From the NCBI GenBank assembly GCA_012729455.1, contig JAAYDC010000002.1, positions 31,828 to 95,827 on the forward strand: a stretch of DNA of 64,000 nucleotides, written 5' to 3'. The notes under the pieces were generated by a model. That model had not been told where the DNA came from and did no database searches. It saw nothing but the letters and a program-made list of their open reading frames with translations. The stretch comes from Chloroflexota bacterium (GTDB lineage: Bacteria > Chloroflexota > Anaerolineae > UBA1429). Position numbers and translations under genes: made by a program. This document shows positions 34,419-42,807 of this stretch, piece after piece. How positions within the stretch are numbered: position 1 is the stretch's first letter; each line of letters opens with the position of its first letter.

Positions 34419-35848
34419 GTGCGCACCTCCAGCTCGTGCACCAGGGTGCGGAAGTGGCGTCCGCGCTCCTCAAAGTCGGCATAGGCGTCAAAGCTGGTGC
34501 CGCCAGGGCTCAGGAGCACCACGTCGCCGGGCTCTGCCATTTCGTGCGCCAGCGCGACAGCCTCTGGCAGGTCGGCGGCCTCCAGGATGGGCGTCTCGGT
34601 GCCGGCCGCTTTGAGCGCATCGCGGATGATCGGCACAGCCTCGCCAAAGGCGACCACCGCGCGCGCCCGCTCACGAACGAGCTGCGCCCAGGTATCCCAG
34701 GGCAGATGCTTGTCGCGCCCGCCGGCCAGCAGCACGATCGGCTCGCGGTAGGCGCTAAGTGCCGCGCAGGCCCTTTCGGGCGAGGTGGCGATCGAATCGT
34801 TGACCCAGATGACGCCGTTCATCCGCGCCACAACTTCGAGGCGATGCGGCACGCCCGCAAAAGTGCGCGCTACCTCGGCGATTGCCTGCGGACTGGCGCC
34901 AGCGCAGCTGGCGGCACAGGCGGCGGCTGCCAGGTTGGCCAAGTTGTGGTGCCCGCGCAGCTGCACCTCATCGGCCCGGCACAGCGCTGTCTCGCAGCCT
35001 TCGTAGCGCAGCCAGAGGGTGTCATCCAGCAGAAAAGCGCCCTGCTCCGGCGCCAAAACCAGGCTAAAGAGCAGGAGGTTGGCGCGTGCCTCGGATTGCC
35101 AGGGGCGGGTATAGGCATCATCGGCATTGAGCACCAGCCAGTTGCCAGGTTGCTGGTGCGCCATAATGTTGTGCTTGGCAGCGGCGTATTCTGCCATGTC
35201 GGCATGGCGGTCGAGGTGGTTGGGGGTAATGTTGGTCACCAACGCTACCTGCGGGCTGTAGCCGCCCACATCGATCGGCGAAGGCTTTACCATCGCGCCC
35301 TGATATTCGGGAGTGAACAGTTCAAGCTGAAAGCTGGAGAGCTCCATCACAGCCACGTCCGGCCAGGGGCGCTCGAGCAGACGCTCGGTGAGGGGCGTGC
35401 CGATGTTGCCGCCCACCCAGGCGTTCTTGCCGGCGCGCGTGAGCATCTCGCCCGTCAGCGCGGTGGTGGTGGTCTTGCCAGAGGAGCCGGTAATGCCTAC
35501 GATCATTGCCGGGCAGCTTTGCGTGAACAGGCGCGGCTCGCTCGAGATCGGCATCCCCAGCGTGCGGGCGTGCACCACCGTCGCCGCGTTGCGCGGCACA
35601 CCCGGGCTGATAAAGAGCACCTGTGCCCACTGCAGCAACGCCTTGTCCGGATCAGCCCCCAGCGCCAGACACACACCGCGCTCGGTCAGCGCGCTCAGCT
35701 GCTCGGGCAAATCAGCGGCGGATTTACGGTCGCACAACACAACCTCTGCCCCGGCGCTGGCCAAATAACCGGCCAAGGCGGTGCCCTCGCGCGCAGCGCC
35801 CAAGATCAGGGCGCGCAGATTGCAGAGTGCCGCGGGGCTCAGCATCAT
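34415..35848 (-). CDS. murD: UDP-N-acetylmuramoylalanine--D-glutamate ligase MurD
   Basis: Adds D-Glu to the stem peptide. The 477 residues show an N-terminal Rossmann domain (ALILGAAREGTALAGYLA), the P-loop GITGSSGKTTTTAL, NHLDRHADMAEYAAAKHNI, the Mur motif LRGHHNLANLAAA and a C-terminal LLAGGRDKHLPW, LLSPGGTSFDAYADFEERG. Normal length. The ATGATGA at the mraY stop allows starts at 35848 or 35845. Confidence 0.96.
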   Translation of the reverse strand: MMLSPAALCNLRALILGAAREGTALAGYLASAGAEVVLCDRKSAADLPEQLSALTERGVCLALGADPDKALLQWAQVLFISPGVPRNAATVVHARTLGMPISSEPRLFTQSCPAMIVGITGSSGKTTTTALTGEMLTRAGKNAWVGGNIGTPLTERLLERPWPDVAVMELSSFQLELFTPEYQGAMVKPSPIDVGGYSPQVALVTNITPNHLDRHADMAEYAAAKHNIMAHQQPGNWLVLNADDAYTRPWQSEARANLLLFSLVLAPEQGAFLLDDTLWLRYEGCETALCRADEVQLRGHHNLANLAAAACAASCAGASPQAIAEVARTFAGVPHRLEVVARMNGVIWVNDSIATSPERACAALSAYREPIVLLAGGRDKHLPWDTWAQLVRERARAVVAFGEAVPIIRDALKAAGTETPILEAADLPEAVALAHEMAEPGDVVLLSPGGTSFDAYADFEERGRHFRTLVHELEVRT

Positions 35849-36846
35849 GCCCCCCGTCCGATCAGCACCAGCACCGCCGCCAGTGCGCAGCAGGCGGCCG
35901 ACACCAGCCAAAAGCGCACCGTGATGCGCTCTTCGGGGATGCCCAGCAGCTCGAAATGGTGGTGCAGCGGTGACATCCTGAAAATACGGCGGCCCTCGCC
36001 GTAACGGCGTTTGGTGTACTTGAACCATGCCACCTGCAGCATGACCGTCAGCGGTCCTTCGATCACGATTGGCAGCAGCATCACGGCAAAGGCGATCCAC
36101 TGCCCGCTCAGCATGGCCACTGCCACCATACCGGCGCCGAGTGCCTCGGAGCCGATATCACCCATAAAGACGCTTGCCGGGCGGGTGTTGAACCATAAAA
36201 AGGCGCTCAAACTCCCTGCCATTACCAGGCAGAAAAAGGAGAGGTAGAGCTGCGGCTGCGGCGCCAGGGCGGTGACAAGGCCGAGGGCGGCATATACCAG
36301 CGCACTGATCCCGCCCGCCAGACCGTCCTGTCCATCCGTCAGGTTGACGGCATTGCTGATAAACACTAGTGCCGGAACTGCCAGTGCCACCCCCCACCAG
36401 CCCCAGGCAAGCTCGGTGCCCAGCCAGGGGATCGCCAGGCCGCGCCGCTCGGTCAGCAGGCCGAGTGCCAAGGCGGTGATGAGGGCTGCGCCCCACTGCA
36501 CGGGGAACTTGTTGCGTGCCAGCCACCCTACGCCGGATACGTCGTGCAGGCCCATGATGTCGTCGATGGTGCCGACCGCCGCGTACATCGCCAGTGCGAT
36601 GCACGGCAAGAGCACTGCCGGCGTGCCCAATGCGGCTGCCAGCAGACAGAACACGAGCGTGCCGCCCACAAACAGGATCCCGCCCATGGTGGGGGTGCCC
36701 GACTTGACCTGGTGCTGCGCCGGGCCGTCGCTGCGGATGTGCTTGCCCACATTGTGGTGCAGGAGCGCCGCAATCAGCGGCTTGCCCAGCGGAACGAGCA
36801 CGACAAAGGCGGCGATGCCGGCGAGCAGTGCCACGGAAAGGCTCAT
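35845..36846 (-). CDS. mraY: Phospho-MurNAc-pentapeptide transferase MraY
   Basis: Makes lipid I. The 333 residues have about ten transmembrane helices and the motifs KSGTPTMGGILF, GTIDDIMG (Asp pair), NAVNLTDGQDGLAGG, ASVFMGDIGSEALG and SPLHHHFELLG. All catalytic Asp/His residues are present; NLTDGLDG is NLTDGQDG. Coupled to murF and murD by 4-base overlaps. Confidence 0.97.
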   Translation of the reverse strand: MSLSVALLAGIAAFVVLVPLGKPLIAALLHHNVGKHIRSDGPAQHQVKSGTPTMGGILFVGGTLVFCLLAAALGTPAVLLPCIALAMYAAVGTIDDIMGLHDVSGVGWLARNKFPVQWGAALITALALGLLTERRGLAIPWLGTELAWGWWGVALAVPALVFISNAVNLTDGQDGLAGGISALVYAALGLVTALAPQPQLYLSFFCLVMAGSLSAFLWFNTRPASVFMGDIGSEALGAGMVAVAMLSGQWIAFAVMLLPIVIEGPLTVMLQVAWFKYTKRRYGEGRRIFRMSPLHHHFELLGIPEERITVRFWLVSAACCALAAVLVLIGRGA

Positions 36847-38282
36847 CGCGGTACCTCCTGCAGGGCCTGCACCAGGCGCTCCATCCCGAGGCTATGCGAG
36901 CCTTTAATCAGCACGAAATCGCCCGCCGTCACCAGCTCCAGCAGGGCGCTGCGCAGCTCGTCGATATTCTGGTAACTGTGCACCTCGCGCAGGCCGGCCG
37001 CGTGGGCAGCCTCGGCCATACCAAGCGAGGCCTCGCCCAGCGTCAGGAGCACATCGGCGCTCCCGGCGGCGTGCGTGCCGACCGCCCTGTGCCCGGTGGC
37101 TTCCTCGCCAGCCAGCTCGAGCATATCGCCCAGCACGGCGATGCGCCGGCCTTTTAAGCCCTTTAAGACGTCGAGGGCTGCCATCACCGAGCGCGGGTTG
37201 GCGTTATAGGCGTCGTTAAGGATCGTGATGCCGCGGATGCCCGGCTCGGGCACCAGTCGCAGGCCATATCCCAGCGAATTCATCCCCGCCTGGATCTGCT
37301 CCCACCCCAGCCCTTCGCTCAAGCCGACCGCTGCGGCAGCCAGAGCAGTATAGGCTGCAAAGGAGCCCAGCAGCTGCAAGTTCAGGTTAAAGGTGCCGCG
37401 CACCTGGCGGAAGGCCTGCCGATCGGTGTGCATCACCAGCGAGACGCCCTCGAGGCCATGCACGCGAACCTGGTCGGCCCACAGGTCGGCCGCCGGCGTG
37501 AGGCCATAGGTCAGCACCCTGGCCCGGGTGAGCTCGTTCATCGCGCGCACCCGGGCATCGTCGTTGTTGAGGATCGCCACGCCGTCGGCACCGAGCGAGC
37601 ACACCAGCTCGGATTTGGCCTGGGCGATGCGTTCGATCGTGCCAAGGCGCACGAGATGAATGGGGGCTACGTTGAGCACCACGCCCACGTGCAGCTGCGC
37701 CAACCTGGCCAGCAGTTCAATCTCGCCCAGGGCGTACATGCCCATTTCGAGCACCGCGTAGCGCTGCGAGCCATCCAGGTTAAAGAGGGTGAGGGGCAGT
37801 CCGATCTCGTTGTTCTGGTTGCCGGCGCTCTTTAGCGTCGGGCCGGCCTGTTCGAGCACGGCCGCGATGGCTTCCTTGACAGATGTTTTACCCATCGAGC
37901 CCGTCACCGCCACCACCCGCAGTCCGCCGCAGCGCGCGCGGTGCGCTCCTGCCAGGGCCTGCATGGACGTCAGAGGATCATCCACCACCAGCACCGCCGG
38001 CAGGCTGAAGGATTCCGGCGGCGCGCCGCGGGTATCCAGCGTTGTGTAGCCCTCGACAGGACGGTTGCTCAGCGCCAGAGCTGCGCCGCCGGCAAATGCC
38101 GAGGCGATGAAATCATGCCCGTCGCGGTGTTCTCCGCGCAGCGCCACAAACATCCCGCCCTCGGGCACCTGGCGCGAGTCGACGCTCACCCCGCGCACGA
38201 ACACATCCGGGGCGCCAGCGAGCTGCCAGCCGGGGGCGAGCACGGAGAGGACATCGGCCAGGGTTTGGCGGATGAGCGTCAT
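36843..38282 (-). CDS. murF: UDP-MurNAc-tripeptide--D-alanyl-D-alanine ligase MurF
   Basis: Adds D-Ala-D-Ala to the tripeptide. The 479 residues show VSVDSRQVPEGGMFVALRG, the P-loop VTGSMGKTSVKEAI, LEMGMYALGEIELLA and the MurF signature NDAYNANPRSVMAAL. Odd: the Mur-ligase motif GRHNxxNAxAA is GSFAAYTALAA here, so the conserved His and Asn are gone, although MurC and MurD keep them. The ATG overlaps the ftsI stop by 4 bases. murE, which usually stands just before murF, is missing. Confidence 0.94.
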   Translation of the reverse strand: MTLIRQTLADVLSVLAPGWQLAGAPDVFVRGVSVDSRQVPEGGMFVALRGEHRDGHDFIASAFAGGAALALSNRPVEGYTTLDTRGAPPESFSLPAVLVVDDPLTSMQALAGAHRARCGGLRVVAVTGSMGKTSVKEAIAAVLEQAGPTLKSAGNQNNEIGLPLTLFNLDGSQRYAVLEMGMYALGEIELLARLAQLHVGVVLNVAPIHLVRLGTIERIAQAKSELVCSLGADGVAILNNDDARVRAMNELTRARVLTYGLTPAADLWADQVRVHGLEGVSLVMHTDRQAFRQVRGTFNLNLQLLGSFAAYTALAAAAVGLSEGLGWEQIQAGMNSLGYGLRLVPEPGIRGITILNDAYNANPRSVMAALDVLKGLKGRRIAVLGDMLELAGEEATGHRAVGTHAAGSADVLLTLGEASLGMAEAAHAAGLREVHSYQNIDELRSALLELVTAGDFVLIKGSHSLGMERLVQALQEVPR

Positions 38283-40039
38283 TGGCTCACCTCTGCCGCA
38301 CTGGACGCCAGCGCCATATAGTTGACCAGATAGGCCGCCAGCTCGCGAAAGACCGGCTGGGCCACATCCTTGCCGAAGTAGACTTCCTGCGGGTCGTCGA
38401 TCCATACCAGGATGACATAACGCTCGTTGGGCAGCGGCCCGTAGCCGACATAGGCCGAGGTCAGCCAACCTCGCGGCAGGTTATCAGTGCCGGGGATGCC
38501 CGTCAGGCTGGAGAACCCCGCAAAGCGGTAGCCAGGCAGCACCGGGCCGGCTTCGGATTTTTCCACCGCTTCAGCCAGCATGTTGGAAATCGTGGCGGCG
38601 TGTTCGGGGGTGATCACGCGGCGCACCTTAAAGGGCTCGGTCACAACCGTCTCGGCGCCGCGCTGCTCGGCCACGATGTAGGGGCGCATCAGCTCACCGC
38701 CGTTGGCAAGCATGCCATAAGCACTGGCCAGCTGCAGGGGCGTCACCGTCAGCGAGCGGCCGATGGCGTTCATCCCCAGAAAAGCCAGCGACCAATTCTC
38801 GGCGCCAGGCAGGGGCATCTCGCCGGTTTGTTCGGCGGGCAGGTCGATGCCAGTGGGCTCGCCAAAGCCCATGCGGCGGATCATCTCGTAAAAGCACGCC
38901 GGGCCCATCAGCGAGCCGATGTAGGCCGTGCCGTAAATGCGCGAGGTTACCACCGTATCGGTGATGCTGGTGACGGTGCCGTTGGCGGTACGGTTTTCGT
39001 CCCAGTTCACAAAGCGCTGGTTGCCGACCATGAGGCTGCCGAAATCCTGGTAGGTCATCCCGGCAGTGATCACGTTAGCCTCCAGCGCAGCCGCCAGAGT
39101 AAGCGGCATCTGGGTGGCGCGCGGCTCAAAGGGCGAACTGACGGCCATATTGTTAAAAACGCTCGGATCGAGACCGGACCAGGTCTTCCAGGCGCCGGGG
39201 TCGTAGCTCGGTGCGTTCGCCAGGGTCAGCAGCGCGCCGCTCGAGGCATCCAGGATGATCACCGTACCGCGTTTGGCCTTGCTGGCCTCGACGGCAACTG
39301 CCAGCAGGCGTTCGGCTTCGGCCTGCAGGTTGCGGTCGATCGTCAGCACCAGCGTGGCGCCATCCTCCACCGGGATGTAGCCGCCGCCCTGGCCCAGCAA
39401 CGAGCCCGTCTTGGAGCTGCGCTGTCCGGCGCGCCCGCTCATGACCGCGTCGTAGCGCAGCTCGAGGCCGGTCTTGTCGCCGTCTTTGGTGATCAGCCCG
39501 AGCACCTGGGCGGCCAGTGAGCCTTCGGGGTAGACCCGTACCGGCGAGGGAACGATGGCAAAGGCATCCAGCCCAAAACGCGCCGAGGGGGTCGGATCGG
39601 CCAGCAGACGGCTTTCGAGCTCGTCGAGATCGGCCTTGACTTGAGGGTCAAGGTCACGCCCCAGCTCGACATATGCCGCCTGGTTGGTGGAAGTGATTAC
39701 CTGTTTGAGCTCGGCCTCACTCTTGTTGAAAATCCTCACCAGTTCCGGTATCAGCCGATCGATCTGCGCGGTCGCTAAAAGGCGCGGTGTCACGCTGACC
39801 TCGTAGCGCACATCCGAGAGCACCAGGGCATGCCCGCCGCGATCGACGATCGTGCCGCGTACGGCCGGCAACTCGGCGCTGGTGCTGGCCAACGCAGAGA
39901 GCTTGCCGGCGGGTGCAAAGATCTGCCACACAACCAGGTGGCCGGCCACATACAGGCCCGCCACGCCCATCACGATCAGCAGCCAGCTGATGCGCCGTTT
40001 TTGGTTCGATTCGGCAATTTCGCCGTTGGTGGTGTACAT
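38279..40039 (-). CDS. ftsI: FtsI/PBP2b-like division protein with all transpeptidase motifs lost
   Basis: Bitopic class B penicillin-binding-protein homologue, 586 residues: a transmembrane helix (about 19-40), a dimerisation (pedestal) domain beginning VRGTIVDRGGHAL and a transpeptidase-fold domain (about 227-550) with FGEPTGIDLPAEQTG. Its three catalytic motifs are not functional by inspection. SxxK reads ATQM (308-311, in FEPRATQMPLT), SxN reads SRI (366-368), and KTG after AG reads FSS (509-511). Each was checked in the DNA. The frame is open and the surrounding family residues are kept, so this is a maintained pseudoenzyme, not a decayed gene. Position after ftsL and before murF in the dcw operon supports orthology with FtsI. 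It may act only as an FtsW partner. Confidence 0.88.
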   Translation of the reverse strand: MYTTNGEIAESNQKRRISWLLIVMGVAGLYVAGHLVVWQIFAPAGKLSALASTSAELPAVRGTIVDRGGHALVLSDVRYEVSVTPRLLATAQIDRLIPELVRIFNKSEAELKQVITSTNQAAYVELGRDLDPQVKADLDELESRLLADPTPSARFGLDAFAIVPSPVRVYPEGSLAAQVLGLITKDGDKTGLELRYDAVMSGRAGQRSSKTGSLLGQGGGYIPVEDGATLVLTIDRNLQAEAERLLAVAVEASKAKRGTVIILDASSGALLTLANAPSYDPGAWKTWSGLDPSVFNNMAVSSPFEPRATQMPLTLAAALEANVITAGMTYQDFGSLMVGNQRFVNWDENRTANGTVTSITDTVVTSRIYGTAYIGSLMGPACFYEMIRRMGFGEPTGIDLPAEQTGEMPLPGAENWSLAFLGMNAIGRSLTVTPLQLASAYGMLANGGELMRPYIVAEQRGAETVVTEPFKVRRVITPEHAATISNMLAEAVEKSEAGPVLPGYRFAGFSSLTGIPGTDNLPRGWLTSAYVGYGPLPNERYVILVWIDDPQEVYFGKDVAQPVFRELAAYLVNYMALASSAAEVSQ

Positions 40040-40040
40040 C

Positions 40041-40505
40041 TCAGGTCCCCGGTTCGGCGTTGAGCCATGCTTTAAAGCGCTGCCACAGCCCCTTCCGCTG
40101 GGGCTGGACCGCCTCGGCCTGCTCGACAGGGGCCGGCGTGGCTGAAGGCTGGTCGCCGATCACCAGTTCGTTGCGGCTTGGCAGTGTGTTTGTGGTCGGG
40201 CGGGTATAACCAAGCTCGCCGGCGGTGCGCTCCAACTCGCTCAGCGAGACGGACTTGGCCGAAAGAGACCGCAGGTGCTGGATGTTGTTGCGCAGCTCGA
40301 TCTTGCGCGCTTCCAGCCGGCCGATCTCGTACCAGTAGGCGGCAGCCGTCGAGGCCTGCCGCAAATAGAGCCACCCGGCCAGGGCGGCAGCCACCAGCGT
40401 CAGCAGCATGCACATCAGGCGGCGATACTCCAGCCGGTCGGCCATCTGGGTGGTGGCGGGCTGCACCATCGGCATCATCGGTACCTGGCTGCGGTCGATG
40501 CTCAT
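40041..40505 (-). CDS. ftsL: FtsL-like septum formation protein
   Basis: 154 residues: cytosolic N-terminus (about 30), one transmembrane helix (about 30-50), then a coiled coil (EIGRLEARKIELRNNIQHLRS) and a proline-rich tail ending in a basic stretch. Topology, size and place between rsmH and ftsI fit FtsL/DivIC, a family too divergent for motifs. The start overlaps the rsmH stop by 4 bases. Confidence 0.75.
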   Translation of the reverse strand: MSIDRSQVPMMPMVQPATTQMADRLEYRRLMCMLLTLVAAALAGWLYLRQASTAAAYWYEIGRLEARKIELRNNIQHLRSLSAKSVSLSELERTAGELGYTRPTTNTLPSRNELVIGDQPSATPAPVEQAEAVQPQRKGLWQRFKAWLNAEPGT

Positions 40506-41437
40506 GCGGCTGCCTCCGTGCGACGTGCGGCGCGCAGCTTGGCGCTGCGGGCGCGCGGGTTGGCAGCCACTTCGGCCTCGTCGGCGATAACCGGTTTGCG
40601 AGTCAGGCGTGTGAGCATGGCGTGATGGTCACAACGGCACACCGGCAGCTCTGGCGGGCAGATGCAATCCTGCGATTCGCGCTGCATAAACTGCTTGACA
40701 ATGCGGTCTTCCAGCGAATGAAAACTGATCACCGCCAGCACCCCGCCCGGTTTGAGCAAACGCAGCGTCTGGGGCAGGGCGCGCTGCAGCTCATCCAGCT
40801 CGCTGTTGGTGGCAATCCGCAGTGCCTGAAAGGTGCGCGTGGCGGGATGGATCTTGCCGGAAAACCCCACCGCGCGGTCTACCACCTCGGCCAGCTGCGC
40901 GGTCGAACGGAGCGGTCGGGCAGCCACGATGGCGCGCGCTACACGCCGGGCGCGGCGTTCTTCGCCATAGAGGTAGATCAGGTCGGCCAGGGCAGATTCC
41001 TCGGCGTGGTTGACGAGGTCGGCGGCGCTGGCGCCCGTCGTGGGGTTCATGCGCATATCCAGCGGTCCGTCGTGGAGGAACGAGAAACCACGCTGCGGCT
41101 CATCGAGCTGCAACGACGACACGCCCAGATCAAACAAGATGCCATCCACCTGGTTGTACCCGCTCTCCTCGGCTACAACGGCCATATCAGAAAAAGAGCC
41201 GCAATGGCTCTCGAATCGGTTCGCGTAACCCGCCAGGCGCTCCTCGGCGATCGCGAGGGCCTGCGGGTCACGATCAATCATCAGCAATCTTCCGCCAGGG
41301 GCGGAACGCTCCAGGATGCCGTGGCTGTGTCCACCCAAGCCGCAGGTAGCATCGATATACCAGCCGCCCGCGCAAACCTCCAGCAGCGCGAGTGCGCTCT
41401 CATAGAGCACCGGCAAGTGCTGTGCATCGGACGGCAT
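40502..41437 (-). CDS. rsmH: 16S rRNA (cytosine-1402-N4)-methyltransferase RsmH (MraW)
   Basis: Methylates N4 of C1402 in 16S rRNA. The 311 residues show the SAM motif DATCGLGGHSHGI, ILFDLGVSSLQLDEPQRGFSF, DMRMNP, HPATRTFQALRIATN, ISFHSLEDRIVKQF and the C-terminal NPRARSAKLRA. Length normal. It follows mraZ by 8 bases, as in most dcw clusters. Its target lies near G1405, the presumed target of the Arm-type enzyme in this window. Confidence 0.97.
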   Translation of the reverse strand: MPSDAQHLPVLYESALALLEVCAGGWYIDATCGLGGHSHGILERSAPGGRLLMIDRDPQALAIAEERLAGYANRFESHCGSFSDMAVVAEESGYNQVDGILFDLGVSSLQLDEPQRGFSFLHDGPLDMRMNPTTGASAADLVNHAEESALADLIYLYGEERRARRVARAIVAARPLRSTAQLAEVVDRAVGFSGKIHPATRTFQALRIATNSELDELQRALPQTLRLLKPGGVLAVISFHSLEDRIVKQFMQRESQDCICPPELPVCRCDHHAMLTRLTRKPVIADEAEVAANPRARSAKLRAARRTEAAA

Positions 41438-41445
41438 CGCACTGC

Positions 41446-41877
41446 CTAGAACCCGAGCTCAGCCAGGCGCCTGCGTATCTGTTTGCTGTTGCGGCGTGTT
41501 TCCGCGATGATCGAGTCGATGGTCTTGGCGGGCCAGATCTCGAGCACCTCGTCCTGGCCGATGACGTCCGCCTCCTGTCCGAGTTTGATCATCTCGCGCA
41601 GGTCGGCCGGAATCAGGATGCGTCCCATCCCGTCCAGGTTGCAACGGCGCGCCAAACCCACCAACAGCAGTCTGTAGGACTCGACGGAGTCGTCGGCGCT
41701 CGGCAGGGTGCGCAGCTTGGCATTAAGCGCTTCAAAGGCGGCTACGGGGTAGGCCAGCAAGCAGTCTTTGAGGCCGATCGTCAGGATCAGCCCGTCAGCA
41801 AACTCGTCGCGGAATTGGACAGGGATCGTCAGGCGCCCCTTGGCGTCGAGCGTGTGCTGAAAAGTGCCGTGAAACAT
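41446..41877 (-). CDS. mraZ: Transcriptional regulator MraZ
   Basis: DNA-binding regulator of the dcw operon and its own gene. The 143 residues contain two tandem AbrB/SpoVT-type domains (the first starting MFHGTFQHTLDAKGRLTIP, the second with CNLDGMGRILIPADLREM). It normally forms a ring that binds tandem GTGGG/TGGG boxes; such boxes lie upstream of the gene. First gene of the cluster. Confidence 0.96.
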   Translation of the reverse strand: MFHGTFQHTLDAKGRLTIPVQFRDEFADGLILTIGLKDCLLAYPVAAFEALNAKLRTLPSADDSVESYRLLLVGLARRCNLDGMGRILIPADLREMIKLGQEADVIGQDEVLEIWPAKTIDSIIAETRRNSKQIRRRLAELGF

Positions 41878-41907
41878 CGCCTGCCTGCCCCCTGGCTGCC
41901 CTGATCT

Positions 41908-41942
41908 GACACTGGCTGCTACTTGTACCCACTTGGACCCAC
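41908..41942 (-). promoter_or_regulatory. MraZ boxes, 10-bp repeats
   Basis: On the minus strand GTGGG occurs at 41938-41942 and 41928-41932, spaced exactly 10 bp (GTGGG-TCCAA-GTGGG). Weaker copies GTAGC (41918-41922) and GTGTC (41908-41912) keep the same spacing. The first overlaps the -10 box. The arrangement matches the known MraZ operator type and points to autorepression. Confidence 0.75.
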
Positions 41943-41969
41943 TATATCATAAGGAGCGTTTTTATGCAA
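41941..41969 (-). promoter_or_regulatory. dcw operon (mraZ) promoter
   Basis: Minus strand: -35 TTGCAT (41964-41969), 17-base spacer, -10 TATAGT (41941-41946). The leader would be about 57 bases. Confidence 0.68.
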
Positions 41970-41997
41970 GGGAAAAGCAAGTGAAATTTGGGTTATT

Positions 41998-42807
41998 TTA
42001 GTTTTTCCCAAACGCGGCAAATTCGCGCAGGGCGTTGATCAGGCGCGTGCGGGAAAGCTTGGGGAGTGCCAGTGGGCTCACTTCGAGGGTCAGGATGCCG
42101 GGGTAGTGTTCGCGCTTGAGCTGAGCGGTGAATTCCGCCAACGGCAGGATGCCGCGGCCGGGGAGCTGGTGGTCGCTGAACAGGCTGCTGAGGAGACGCA
42201 TCCTAGGGAGCGGCCGGGGGATTGTATCCGAAAAGTGAACGTTGATCGTGCGCGCGCCTATTGCTGCCCAGGCCTCGTCCAGCGCCACATCGCGGGCATG
42301 CGCGTGGCAGGTATCCAGCGTGAGGGCAAGGTCGTGCTGGTTCGCAAATTCGGCCAGCGCCGCCGGGGTGCCCAGCAGGTTATGGCGGTCTCTGGGGTGA
42401 TGCAGGTTGTCGTTTTCGAGCGCAAGGCGTGTGGTGGAGCCGCGTAAACGGCGCTGGCACATCTCCAGGCTGCGCAGCCAGCGCTGCGCGGCGGGAGCCT
42501 GCCAGTTGTTGCTGTAGGTCCCGTGGATCACCACCGCACGCGCATCCAGCTGCAGTCCCAGGTCGGCGGCTTCCAGCATCCAGGGCGCCCACACCCCGCC
42601 GGCGCGGCGCGTGATCATGCGCTGATGCACCGAAAGGATCGCCACGTGGTGGTCGGCTGCCAGCTTGCGCAGCCTGCGCACGGCTGCCAGAGTGGGCGGC
42701 AGCCCAGCCAAGAGCTCGATGCCATCCAGACCGGCCTCGGCCACGCAGTAAAACACCTCGCGCAAAGGCAATGGAGCCAGGCCGCCGGTCGATACGCTCA
42801 GCAGCAT
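41998..42807 (-). CDS. Sugar phosphate isomerase/epimerase (TIM-barrel, AP-endonuclease 2 superfamily)
   Basis: 269 residues of the xylose isomerase-like TIM-barrel type. Seen: MLLSVSTGGL start, GLDGIELL, VVIHGTYSNN, ALENDN and LALTLDTCHAHA, the last two supplying likely metal ligands (Glu and Asp/His), and INVHFSD. The exact reaction is unknown; the superfamily also includes endonuclease IV. Last gene of the obg-nadD operon, overlapping nadD by 10 bases. Confidence 0.75.
   Translation of the reverse strand: MLLSVSTGGLAPLPLREVFYCVAEAGLDGIELLAGLPPTLAAVRRLRKLAADHHVAILSVHQRMITRRAGGVWAPWMLEAADLGLQLDARAVVIHGTYSNNWQAPAAQRWLRSLEMCQRRLRGSTTRLALENDNLHHPRDRHNLLGTPAALAEFANQHDLALTLDTCHAHARDVALDEAWAAIGARTINVHFSDTIPRPLPRMRLLSSLFSDHQLPGRGILPLAEFTAQLKREHYPGILTLEVSPLALPKLSRTRLINALREFAAFGKN

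Noticed and set aside
38279..40039. FtsI as a pseudogene
   Set aside because: 586 codons without stop or frameshift, kept domain order and coupled overlap with murF argue for a maintained gene.
41960..42010. Terminator after the TIM-barrel gene (TTTGGG / CCCAAA)
   Set aside because: Only a 6-bp stem with a 14-base loop and a short U-run; too weak to list.
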